A stretch of 64,000 nucleotides of DNA, from NCBI GenBank assembly GCA_022559845.1, contig CM040117.1:10192856-10256855 (forward strand), given 5' to 3'. The notes under the pieces were generated by a model. That model saw only the letters and a program-made list of their open reading frames with translations, was not told where the DNA came from and ran no database searches. Below, piece by piece: positions 43,701-55,700 of this stretch. The position numbers were made by a program, and so were the translations under genes. Source of the stretch: Amorphophallus konjac. Taxonomy: Eukaryota > Streptophyta > Magnoliopsida > Alismatales > Araceae. The first letter of the stretch is position 1; each line of letters begins with the position of its first letter.

Positions 43701-46700
43701 TGATTTATATAACCCCACCACGTAAACATATGTGCAAAAATTCTCTACCTTTAGGTGTTGTAATCTGTCATTAGGTAAATGTAACTAACTCAAGTTAAGA
43801 TCTAACTAGAGTTAAAAAATGTTCCGAATGTCTCGACTTGTTAGTGCAAAAATAACCCTGCTGCATGAACATAAGAACTCAGGGAAGGAATTCCTTGGCT
43901 GTGGGCATCAGCGACCTTGTTCTGCACTCCTGACTTGTGCTGGACTACAAACGTGAACCCCCTACATGTATGAGACCCATTTGGCATGCCAAGAGCAGAG
44001 CTCGTGTCGTGCATGGATGCACTTGAGGGCTTGATAGTAGTTAGAATGCTGCATGAATGGCTTGTAGATCAGGTAGTGCTGCCAATGAGAATTCTTACCA
44101 TGTGAGGTGTTGGACCTGTTATTTTTCTCAAATTAATCGAGATAAATAAAAAAGAAATCAGTCCTACGGAGGCTAAAAAAATGGCACAAAGCCGAAGCCG
44201 CTGGGAGAACAGATTGAGTCCGAGTCTTGGGGAGTCCCGCCCTATTCACGGCATAAAAGACATAATTCGCAGCAAGCGGACGATCAAAGCAGTGGCTCGC
44301 TGCACTTACGGAGTGTCCAAACTAGGAGCGGAAGTAATCCCCAAAGTGCGGAGCCTTCCCCGGCAAGAAGCGATGTCGAAGAAGTCAAAAAGGCGAAACA
44401 CAAAGCACTCGGCAGCACCGTTCTCTCCTCCACGTGACCAAGGCACAGGAAAAACACAAAAATAATAATAATGGGGGGCCCTTTTATAGAGCCGCCCCCT
44501 CTCCCAGCCTCTCCCGGGCCACCCTGGACCGGATGGAGCCCAAGGAGGACCCACTCGGACCAAGGGGGCCCCAAAGGCACCCACCCGGTCCGGGTGGGGC
44601 GCCCGCAGCCCCACCTGGTCCGGGGGGGGGGGGGGGGGGCTCTGCGGGACCCATACGGTCCAGGTTGGGGGGTGGGTGGTGGACCCACGGCACCCACCAG
44701 GTCTGGGTGGGTGTTTTGCGCACTCCATCCGGTCCGGGTGGGCCTTGATCTATGGGTGGGCTTCCAATGGCCTACACCTGGTCCAAGGTACCCCCTTCCC
44801 ATTTCAAACCCTATAAATACCCCCAAGGGGGTCCCCAAACGAGGATGATGACAAGAAGAAAGCAAGGAAGCGACGAGACAAGTCCACTGAAGCGGAGACA
44901 CACGCACGGGAGCGCTAGGAGATTTTTCTCCCTTGGCTTTCTAGTGTCTCAAGCGAGGGTATGTTAAAAAAAACACACTTGTGACGGCACTTAGGTAATA
45001 GGGCCTCCATCTATGCAATTTTTCGGGGAAATCTATGTAATTCTTTTAGGTAATCAGAAATTACGAAAATTCTTCCGAGTTTGTAAAAAAGTCCTCGTAA
45101 AATTATGTAATCGTAGAAATGTTCTGCAACTTTGGAAAATTGTAGAGATGCCTTGCATTTTTTCAAGCAAGTCCTGTAAAAGTCTACAATTCATTGAGGG
45201 AAATCTTGTAAAGTTTTGTATGGGTTGAAATATTCTGTATCTTCACGAATTGTCTAGGGTTACAAAAATACCCTGAGTTTATGTGATTGTGTAAATACCC
45301 CTTTTGTATGAGGAGGCTCACATATGTATTCCATCTTTTGACAAAAGGGTCAAGGCGCTCACACAACAGTTCAACAGCGATCACCTCAGCGGGCCAGCGG
45401 TTCGACGGTAGTAAAGCTCAGAATTGGGTCCTCGACGACAGCTTGACAGCTTGACAGAGATAAACCCCGGGCTATCGGGCTACTGATCGTGACCAAAGTC
45501 AATGTCTGGGCTGCCAAATAAACCTTAGCCAATGCTAAGCTGCCAATAACCTTTGCCAGTGCCAAATTGTAGATAAATCCTCGCCAATACCAAATGGCAA
45601 CTTAAATCTTAGCTAGTACTAAACTGCAACCACACCAAGCCCTCTTAGCATGAAGTTGCAACTAAACCTAAAACCTCCACAAAATTACAAATATACCCTT
45701 ATTTTCGCCAAGTTACAATCAAACCCTTGAACAACACCAAGTTATGAGAGGGGTTTCCACTCTTCTCAATTTAGACAGCCGGACTACCCCAAGCTGTAAA
45801 TGTCAGTCCTAAGTTCCTAACCTATTCGGACCAAACCACTTGCATACCTTCACTACGACATAAGTGCCCTCATCCCTTCAAGGGCATGGATGGCAGTTTC
45901 AGCCGAAATCGAAACGTTTCAGCCGAAACCGAAACGTTTTGGTTTCGGACTGAAACAATCCAATACTGCCTGGTTGAAACCGGGCCGAAACCAAAACGTT
46001 GTACTTTGGCAAAAAATAATAATTTAATTAGTTTCGGAATGAAACTTAAATCAAAACCGAAACGGTTTCGGACTCGGCCGAAACCGACTCCGAAACTGAC
46101 ACTGCCATCTATGTTCAAGGGTGTTTACTCTTGCGATCGCAAACACACCCTCGATGTCATGACTGATATTGTGAAGATCGAGGACTTCTTTGGCAGTTAA
46201 TCAAGGATATTTGGACTTTACGTCGACGTAAATAAACACCGACTGCAGTTGGTGGGAAATGTCCAGTATCGGAACCCTAAATCGTCTGATAAACCAAATC
46301 CATGGAATTAAAATGCGCATGTTATTTAAATAGCTAACACCCTAGTCTACTTGGTTAGGATATGTATTTCGGGAGACATGCCACTGTAGCAGGTGATATC
46401 CTCTCCCTCTTTTCACAGCATAACTAATAGATCCATGATCATTTAGTTATTTTGTGAGGGTGATGGATCCTCCTCAGAATTGGAACTCCTTCAGATGCTT
46501 TGTCTTGCCTTTCATCTTTACACATGCTTTAGTACCATGTTGTGACTTGAAGAAACATAAGAAATTAGAGAGGCAATGAGGGTGGGAAGGAGGATTCTTC
46601 AGACAATTTCCCTCTCCTATTGTTTACCCAAAAACCTTCATTCTCCTCAAACCAACCGCCAAAGCTACTTGCAAAGAAGGGCCAAGTTAAAGGCATCAAG

Positions 46701-49700
46701 ATTTTTAAACCAATATCTGCCCCACCCTTCCTCTTGGCACAGCGGACCCCATTTTATTGCATGGCACCCTCCCTTAGCCTCATCATGGTCTTTCCAAAGG
46801 AAACAACTGCTGTACACATATTCAGTCTTTGTTATATTGCCTTTGGGATTCATGGAGAGAAAAGAAGTAGGGAGGTTTTTTTACATAAAGCTGGTGTTCT
46901 TTTAGTAGGGTTTTAGTTCCATGTCTGCTGTCAATAGTGGCCATAAGGTGGGTCAGTCCTCCTCTGTCAACGGCCTTTTCTTATAAAGGCATGGATGGTA
47001 GAATCATATTGGACTGGCCTGGATTGGCTGATCTGATAGTGATCCTCTTCCGCTTAATCTGATTCGAGCCCTATAATGAGGACCAACCGGATCATGCCTG
47101 GGTATGTAAGATTGACTTGGATGAGCTGATCTGGCCATGCAGGACTGGATCAACTGATGTGGGACCCGTCCCAATTCCCAACTAGTTGTTGGCCTCCAAC
47201 GGTTTGTCAATCTAGCCGTTGGAGACCAAGGCTGGCCATTGCTAGCTGGCCTCTGATGAATAGATTGGGTTGGAGAAGGCCTTGGGGGATATTTACAGCC
47301 CTCTTTTGGCTATTCTCACCCTCATCATTTCTCCCCTCTCACTCTCTGACCTCCTCTCCCAGTCTCCCTTTCTCACTTCCCAAAGCAGAATATTTGTTTG
47401 AGAGCAACTGGATCCCTTCTGAATCTCATTGCTCTGATTTACCATGTGGGGAAATCATGGGACCCTATTTTTGCCTCAGCATTGCCCGCCAGTGGAGATG
47501 GGTGTGTGCATTTTTTCCGGCATTCTCACAAGGTGCCAATGTTGCGGTGGTTGGTGCATGGCCATTGGAGAAGAGTTGTATGCTTTTGGACAAAGTAGAG
47601 CCGGGTAGTGGCTATATAATTTGGTCCTTTTACGGGAAAAAGGGTCCTTGACAGGGAAGGGGGATGGGCCTGCTTTTTTAGCACACTCTACTATTGTTGG
47701 GAATTGAAAGGCCTCTAAACCTTGGCTATCCACAGTCTCCTGGAGATGGGTGTATGCTGTAGGGCACCTGAGGATGAGACAATCCAGAGTTTCATCCAGT
47801 TGTCATGCAAACAGCAAGGTTCCCTGATGTCTTCTATGAAGTGGGCCAGCTAGTTTGCAGATAGGAAGCCTGGGATGAGAAATTCTTTGCATTAGCATTT
47901 TATCTTTCTTGAGGATTGCAATGTGCATATTAAGGTCTGTGAGTATAATGCATTGAATGCAGGATTGGCCTTTCCAGAGCGGGTCGGCAGTGGCTGATCC
48001 AATTTTGGTCCTTAAGACTGATCCCATTCAAAAGAATAAAATAAAAATAAAAGATTAATAAAAAATCCTGACTTGGGCCAAATCGGCCCGAAATCGGCCC
48101 AGTCAGATGCGGATTGGCCACTTCTGTAATGAGTTGGGCGATCTTGGCTCAAAGCTCATTAGGGTTTATCAAAACAGAGATGTAATCTTATAAAATTCAT
48201 TACCAAGTTTTCTATTCATGTAAATACATTTTTAATTATAAATACACCGTTTTACTTATGAAAAAATATATAATTTTCAAATAGAGCTTGTTCACTTCAA
48301 TTGGATTGGCTGATTCGATCCAGATTGCGTTTGGTGCCCAATCCATTGTAGAATTCCTTGGTCTAATGAATTTAGTGATGGTGCCATGTGGATGCTTCTG
48401 TGGTGAATTGAGAATTAGTCTGGCCACCTTTGAAATCATAAAAATACACTGGTTTTAAGACCGGTGTTTCTAAAACCAGAGAATTACATCGTTTTACATT
48501 AAAACAAACAACACCCGAGACCTCATGGAACCAATGTACATATGGTATGGCTGGGAGCGCAGGGATGGCAGCTTTATCGATTTATCCACTTTCTATTTCA
48601 GAGGGGTTTTAGGAAGCTGGTCAAGCTAATGATTAGTCTAAAGAGTGGATGAATGCATTTCATCTCTAGAATGTAGAAAATGGGATGAGGTTCTAGATTT
48701 GGTTTTTTCAAGCTTTGTGCAAACTGAAAGGGATTAATAGGTTTTAGCAAGTTGGTCAGTGCCATTGGTAAGTTGATAGAGGTTGATTCTTTTTAGGATA
48801 ATGTAAGGAGTCGGGTTGGACATTAACTGCATCCAGGACATTCCTGAGACGTCAAGATCAAAGAGAAACTAACGTTTTTGGATCTGAGGGGGGGGGATGA
48901 TTTTCCCACGTCATCTGAGAAGATGACCACATTTTCCATGGATAAGGGCCAAGGTAATGCAAACTTATTAGGCAGACAGCGTGCTGAGCTTGGTGGTACA
49001 ATCCACTTTTTTTTTCCCTAAAAAAATACAGCATGCTGAGCTCCTGCAGATGCAAAAGACAAGTCCTTGGGTTATGAGTTAATAAATTTGCTGTGCATTA
49101 ATCCTCTAGATTTTGTTGTGGTTGCATTCTTGTTATATTAGAACACTGTGCTTGCTTGTTAATGTCATGGCAAAATAGTGACGTTTGCTGGTTACAATCA
49201 TGCATTGTCAGTGGGCCCATACTCTGACTGCCTTCAGGCACAGCAGTGGATATTTTTTTTGCAGATTACCACCATGCCAATCTTATGCTTTTATTTATCT
49301 GAGCTGCTAATTGTTGTTATACTGAAGCCCTTTAAATTACTATGGAGTAGGGAGTAGTTAAAACAAAATCAAGTGTCTAGTGACATTTCTCAAGTGACCG
49401 CCGAATGGATAGCACTTTGTACATAATGAAGATGAGAGGTAGTTGAACTTTAGAAAGTTCTGTTCAACTCTTACTGCATGATTACAAGAGTCTATTAACC
49501 CATGAAGTTGATTAGTAATATTGTATATTGTTCTGTCAAATGCATTCTCAACTTCTATGGTCGATATAGGATTTAGACCTGGAGGTTGAACATTTGTAGC
49601 GAGATTTCTTTTTGTGATTATGCAAATGATGGACTGGAATTCTTGTAGTACCATTAGTGTTTCCTATTGGACATTATTGATATAGATCTAGAGGGGGGGT

Positions 49701-52700
49701 GAATAGATCTACCCCAAATTTTAAACCAAGATTAAGCAGATAAATGCGAAATTAAGAAATTACTTAATCAGAATAGTCAATCTAGACACATAGTTACTAG
49801 AAGACGTAGTCAAGTGATACGCGAGGATTATCAATAGAGAGAATGAGTGAATTTAACTGGACAATTGAAACACAGCAGCAGCAGAACTGAATTCCAGAGA
49901 TGAAATATGAATAGGTACTTGGCGGAGTTTGAACTCAGTGAGTGTCCTCACGCAAGATAAATCGCTTTTCAGATAAGCCTGACTTATCCTTCGAGCAATA
50001 CCTTTTGATATACCTATTTCACTCTCTTGAATATTCAGTATATCAACCTAAGGAAACACAATAACGGCCAGATGTATAAATACACCAAACACAAACCATC
50101 AAGCATAGACAGGCGATTTTTTAGGTGGTTCGATCTCCTGCAGAGATCTACGTCCACCCCACACTTAAACCAATTGTGGATTCACTGCTGATTCACAGCT
50201 TCTAATCCGTTGATCCACAGTTTCGGGGAAAATTTCCCAACACACGCTGAGCCTTACAGCTTAAGCTATCAGAGGAATCCTCCTCTACCGCTGGGGATTA
50301 CAGCTTACCCACCGCTGACTCAGCTTGATATAATAAGAGTTCAGAATGAAAAACAGAAGCAACATAAAACTTAAAATAGTAAAACGATCTGTAGCTCTTA
50401 CAAAGAGCAGATAGGCTCTGGTATTGTACCAAGAAGCCGGAAACAATGACTTACAGAAATTCAGACTCACACCTTTCAAACGAATCTATGCTCTCCTCTT
50501 AAAGCTCTCTCAAAGCTCTCTCTGGATTTTGATGGAGCTTCCTCTTGACTTGGCTGCTACTATTCTCTCTATATTTCTCTACGTCTCTCGTTGTCTAGTT
50601 TTTCTCTGTTGTCTTTCTTTCTCTCTTCAATATCTTGTTATCTTCGACACTTGATGATCTGCCCCTTTTATATGGCAGCAGATGATGGGCGCGTGGAAAC
50701 CATGTTTCTCGCCCAAAAGTTCGCTCAGATCTGAGCTTGGAATGGTCACGTGGCAAACACAGCACTTTACCTTTTGTCTTGGATCACGTGCCTTTTATCC
50801 GGGTACTGTTGCTCGTGACTTTAGAGTTCGCAGGTAGTTGGGACACGCGTCAGATGTTTGATCATAAGTCTCACCTGAAATACACATGCACCGACCTTAA
50901 GTGTCCATGAAGCACTACTTGTTATGATATAGAACAGAAAGTGCACTGACCTTATTACGCATATATGAAAGCATGCACAGACCTTTATATGTATGAGGCA
51001 GACATTGCACAGACCCTTAGCATGCGAATGGCACAAAGATGCACCGACCTATTATGTGTAAGGCAAAATGTGCACAGACCTTAGGTAGAATAAAACAAAG
51101 AGTGCACCGACCTTCTATGCTCAATGCAGACACTGCACCGACTATGTATGCACATAGTAACTTGCATCGACCTCACTAAGTGAAGACGATAACTAGCACC
51201 GACCTGAGGTGTGCTCGAGGCACTACTTGCACCGAGCTTACTTAGTGCAAGACAGACGCCTGCACTGACCTATTATGCTCACAACAAAACTTGCACCGAC
51301 TTCTATGCTCACAGCACAACCTGCACTGACTCTATATGCCCACAACAGAACCTGCACCGACTTATATATGTTTCTACAAACACATGCACCGACTGTATGC
51401 TTAATGCAGACGCTGCACCGACTATATGCATAATACAAGTCTGCACCGACTATATGTTCAAAGCAAAAACAGCACCCACTATATGCACGATGCAAATGTG
51501 CACCGACTCTATGCAAGATCAAATGTGCACCTACTCTATGCAAGCAAACATGCACCGACTATATACAAGATCAATTCAAACGTGCACCGACCCTTTTCTG
51601 ACTTAGGCCAATATGCACTGACCTTTTATGCGAGATACAATATGCACTGACCTTATATGTCCTTTTGTGAAAACATGTACCGACCTTGTATGAAGTCATA
51701 CAAGGCGTGCACCGACTCTGACTTATGCAGATGATAACTAGCATCGACCTTGTGCAGACTAATGCTAGCTCCGACTGTATGACAATGCATAACAAACTAG
51801 CACCGACCTAAGATGGTCACGCTGACCACATGCACGGACCTACAGTGCTAGCCTGACCTTAGCTAAATACAATATGAAGAAACCAAGTTATGTTATGCAA
51901 AGATCTGATATATAGGAAACTCATCAAAATACACAGTATTACCATGGTCAAGATAGAGTTACCAAAATTAACTCTACTGTTGCCAATCATTCAAACCACA
52001 ATCAACACACATCAGTTTCCATACTGCTGAACAACTCCAGAGGAAATCCAACATTCTCCCCCTTTTTGATGATGGCAACACCCACAACTTATGATATATT
52101 TTGACGAGATGAGAAAGCACAATCAAGCAATGCAACACACAGAGACACTCCCCCTGAACTTGCCAAGTGTCTCTACCCCCTGAAGAAACTCTCCCCCTTT
52201 AACAAGATTATACAACTCCCCCTTAAACAAAATACCACTAAGTCCTTTTTCTCTCCCCCTTTTAACAAAATTATTCTGAAATACTACTCTCTCTCCCCCT
52301 TTGCCATCAGCAAACAAGGAGTAAGGAATGTTGCTGAAGAGAGAAGAAGAGTAACCAGAGGAGGAAAGAAATGGGGTAACACCCTGTGCAATAGTTCAAT
52401 AGATAAGCAGATTATAGGGAAAGTCTTCAGACATAAGAATCAAAATCATGTATTCTTGATAAATGTCTGGTTTAATAGTGATAAAAGGTAGAGTAAATTC
52501 ACTAAATATCTTAGATAAGATTGCAGTACCTGTTTATAGCAATAAACCTAAGTCACATAACCATGATAGATTTGGTCAAAACTATATCCTACTAATTTCA
52601 GAACCAATGAATATCTATGGGAGTGACTAGGATATGTATTGAAGTTAAACAATTTGACACTTAGTGAAACTATAATTGCCAGCGTTACAACAAACCTTTT

Positions 52701-55700
52701 ATCAATTTTTAATTTTAAAACTGAGCCTGTTGAACAAACAGGGTTGACATATGCTTTGCCCTGAACCCTGGTCATGCATGCTCCCCTGAGACATCAAATG
52801 TTCTCCTGAGGCCGTGGATGCTCGCCGGAGATTGCATGTGTTTCGTCAAAGGGTTGACATCAAATTGCCTTGAACCCTTGACTGCATTCTCCCCTTTCAC
52901 CAAGTATGCTCTTCTAAGGCCGTGGATGCTCCCCTGAGACTGCATGTGCTCCCGTAAAGGTTGACATATGCTTTGCCCTGAACCCCTGGTCATACATGCT
53001 CCCCTGAGACATCAAATGCTCTCCTGAGGCCGTGGATGGTCTCCGGAGATTGCATGTGCTCCCTCTGATCGTTGACATCAAATTGCCTTCAACTTGGACT
53101 TGAAAGTTTCGGCTGAAATCGTCCGGTTTCGGGCCGAAACATGTAAGTTTTGGGCGAAACCGATACCGGTTTCGCCCGAAACCCTTTTTTTTAAGTTTCG
53201 GACCTGCTACAGTGAGCAGGTCTGATTTCGGATCGGTTAAGGCTGAAACCGATACGTTTCGGCTGAAACGTATCGGTTTCGGTCGATACTGCCAACCATG
53301 GATAATATAACCAGTCGTGCCAAAAGTCTTTTTGACACCAATTGATATTAGTTCTGGTGTCAATACATATCTGGCATTTTTTCCAATTTTTTAAGCCATC
53401 CACGGAACATGTCCTGGAATGATAATAATGTTCGTGATTTTGATAAGTTTCTTTATTTGCAGGACTTGTTGATCAGAAAGAGTATGTTTAGGCTGAGAGA
53501 TACTTATCTCAGGGACTTTTCCTTTCTTGTAGTCGCTTGGCAGTGTGGGACAAGGCTTCAAGGGCTTGATTTTTTCATAAATTGGGTTTATGAAATTATC
53601 TTCACTTTCTGCTGACGATGGGAGAGAAATAGAAGAATAGTCTGCCTTTTCTTCATTTGTTGCTTCATCTGTCGAACTAGAATAGTGTTTTAAAGTAGAT
53701 TGTTGGTCTTCGGTATCAGTATCTGTGCTGTAAAATTTTTTTCCAGAGTTTGCCATTAGTAACCTGGTTCTTAATGAGCTCAACACCAGAAATATTTTAT
53801 TGGAAAACTTATTGTTTGTTGACATAATATAGTATGTTCGACAAGAAATAAAGAAATCATGTTACAATATGAAGGCTCAAAAATCCTGGCCATATATCTC
53901 GCAAACAACTTGTTCTCAAATAGAAGGAGCAGAGGACGACTTACGTCTCGGCCAAAATTTATTAAAACCAAATATTCCAAGCCTTCTAGATGGCCTTTTC
54001 ACCCTTACAGAATTTTTAAGAAAAGGCAAATTGCCAGAAGAATGGCCACTAAAAGTGATGAATGTTTTGCCTGTAAGAAACATGGACATTTTGCTAGAAA
54101 TTGCCCCAACAAAGCTCCAAAGCATATTAAATCTATCTTTGAAATTCAAGAGATCGATTCTGACTGGGAACTCATTGAGACCCCGGCACAATATGAAACA
54201 GCAATACAAGACAATGTTCAACTGTATACATTTCAATCTGGCCCTTCTTCGGAGTCCTCAGCTGAAGAACCTTCTCAGGTACATGTTTACACTTGTACGT
54301 CTTGGTAGCCCTTTCCTAGGGGTAGCCATCTCCTCCTACACGGCTCACGACTAGGTCACTAATCAAATCTATGACAACAAGATGTTTGGACTGCTCATGA
54401 ATGCTATAAATATTCTAGAACAAGATATTCATGATTCAGAAAATGTCCTCCTGACCATGATTTATTTTTAGAAGAACAATCCTTGAGCAAATTTTGTAAC
54501 CTCCTCTTCCCCCTGGTCTTCCACGCTTGAGAGGTTAAAATTTCTGCATCTTGATGACAGAAACTAAACTGTCCTCCCTTCTTTTGAACACCAATCCTTA
54601 ATATGGCAGCTCTCCGATGCCTTGTTCAACCATTCAGAGATTAAGAACGAACCCAGAAACTTTCTTTTTCCTGGCTACCTTTCCCCATTTTTTTCTGTAT
54701 CAAATAACCCAGCAGCAGAGGACAGAGGATATCAATATTTGGAAGGGGTAGGCAGAGAAGCTTCTAAATAAGAAACACACATACCCAACAAAGATTGAGG
54801 TAATTCTTTTCCTGAGACAACACTCTTCAGTTTGTCTTCAGGAATGATCTGTGTCTTCATCATATCTCCTTGGACCATTGTCTCCTTCAAGAAATCCTTC
54901 CCCACTGCTGAGAAGCCTGAGATGATCTTGACCCAGACTGGCATTGAGATCTTGCTGGCAGTCAGCCAATGGCCTTTCTTCCCTGCCATGGGAAAACAGA
55001 GGGCAAAAACAGCAGAGGTTTTTTTATGAACAGGGAACTCTCTGTGCAGACCCCTCACTACTTTAGAAGCCAGCGTGGATATAACAGATGGTGAGGTCAC
55101 ATCTCCACAGATCCAAAATACCCTTTTGTCTTTCCGGAAAATGAGGCAAAGGATGAAGGGCAGCTGAGGCCGATCCAACATTTTTTGCTAAATTGCCACC
55201 CTCATCAGAAAAAAGTCACATGAGCAGCTGTCCTTAGCTTAACCCCCAACCATGATAGCAAGTCACTCTTATGCTGACTAGTTGCCTTAGGTCACTTGGT
55301 CATCCTCAACCTCATATCCCTTGTCCCTTGTTCCTACCTGCTTACCCTGTATTCCTTGTGAGCTTTGGGCTACCTTGTTCTGTTTCCAGAAAATCTCTTT
55401 GGAAGGCACAACTTTGATGGTCTTGGAACTAGTCCTTCTTTCTAAACTTGTTCTACATTTCTTCTGATTATTATTATCATTAACTTTCTTCTTTGTTCAG
55501 GCAGGAGAGGACTATCAGTCTTCTGCTTTGTTATGTTTGACATTTCCATCTTTTCTGCTGGTTATCACTTGAATGGAACTCTCAAAATGAAAATTACATC
55601 GAAAGTATCAAGGGTTAAGACAATTTAGAAATGTCTGAACAAAATGGTAATGTTCTGATGCTTTTACTTTGGACCTTGATAAGCACCGATGAGTGGTTCG

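Larger units (their letters stand above)
49678..52053 (-). repeat. Ty1/copia-type 3' LTR, 2376 bp, minus strand
   Basis: On the minus strand it starts TGTTGGATTTCCTCTGGAG (52053 downward) and ends CTCTAGATCTATATCA (49678). The start is preceded by a purine tract AAAAAGGGGGAGAA, with GCCATCATC before it, the usual polypurine tract of plant copia elements. So this is a 3' LTR and the body lay to the right. It holds a TATA box at about 50666-50673, a repeat array at 50880-51815, and near its end the widespread GGGGGGGTGAATAGATCT motif (+ strand, 49692). It lies antisense in intron 2 of the coiled-coil gene. Confidence 0.75.

Noticed and set aside
44284..44907. Overlapping Pro/Gly-rich frames on both strands
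   Set aside because: GC-rich GGTCCGGGTGGG repeats in an LTR produce open frames in all directions; no domain.
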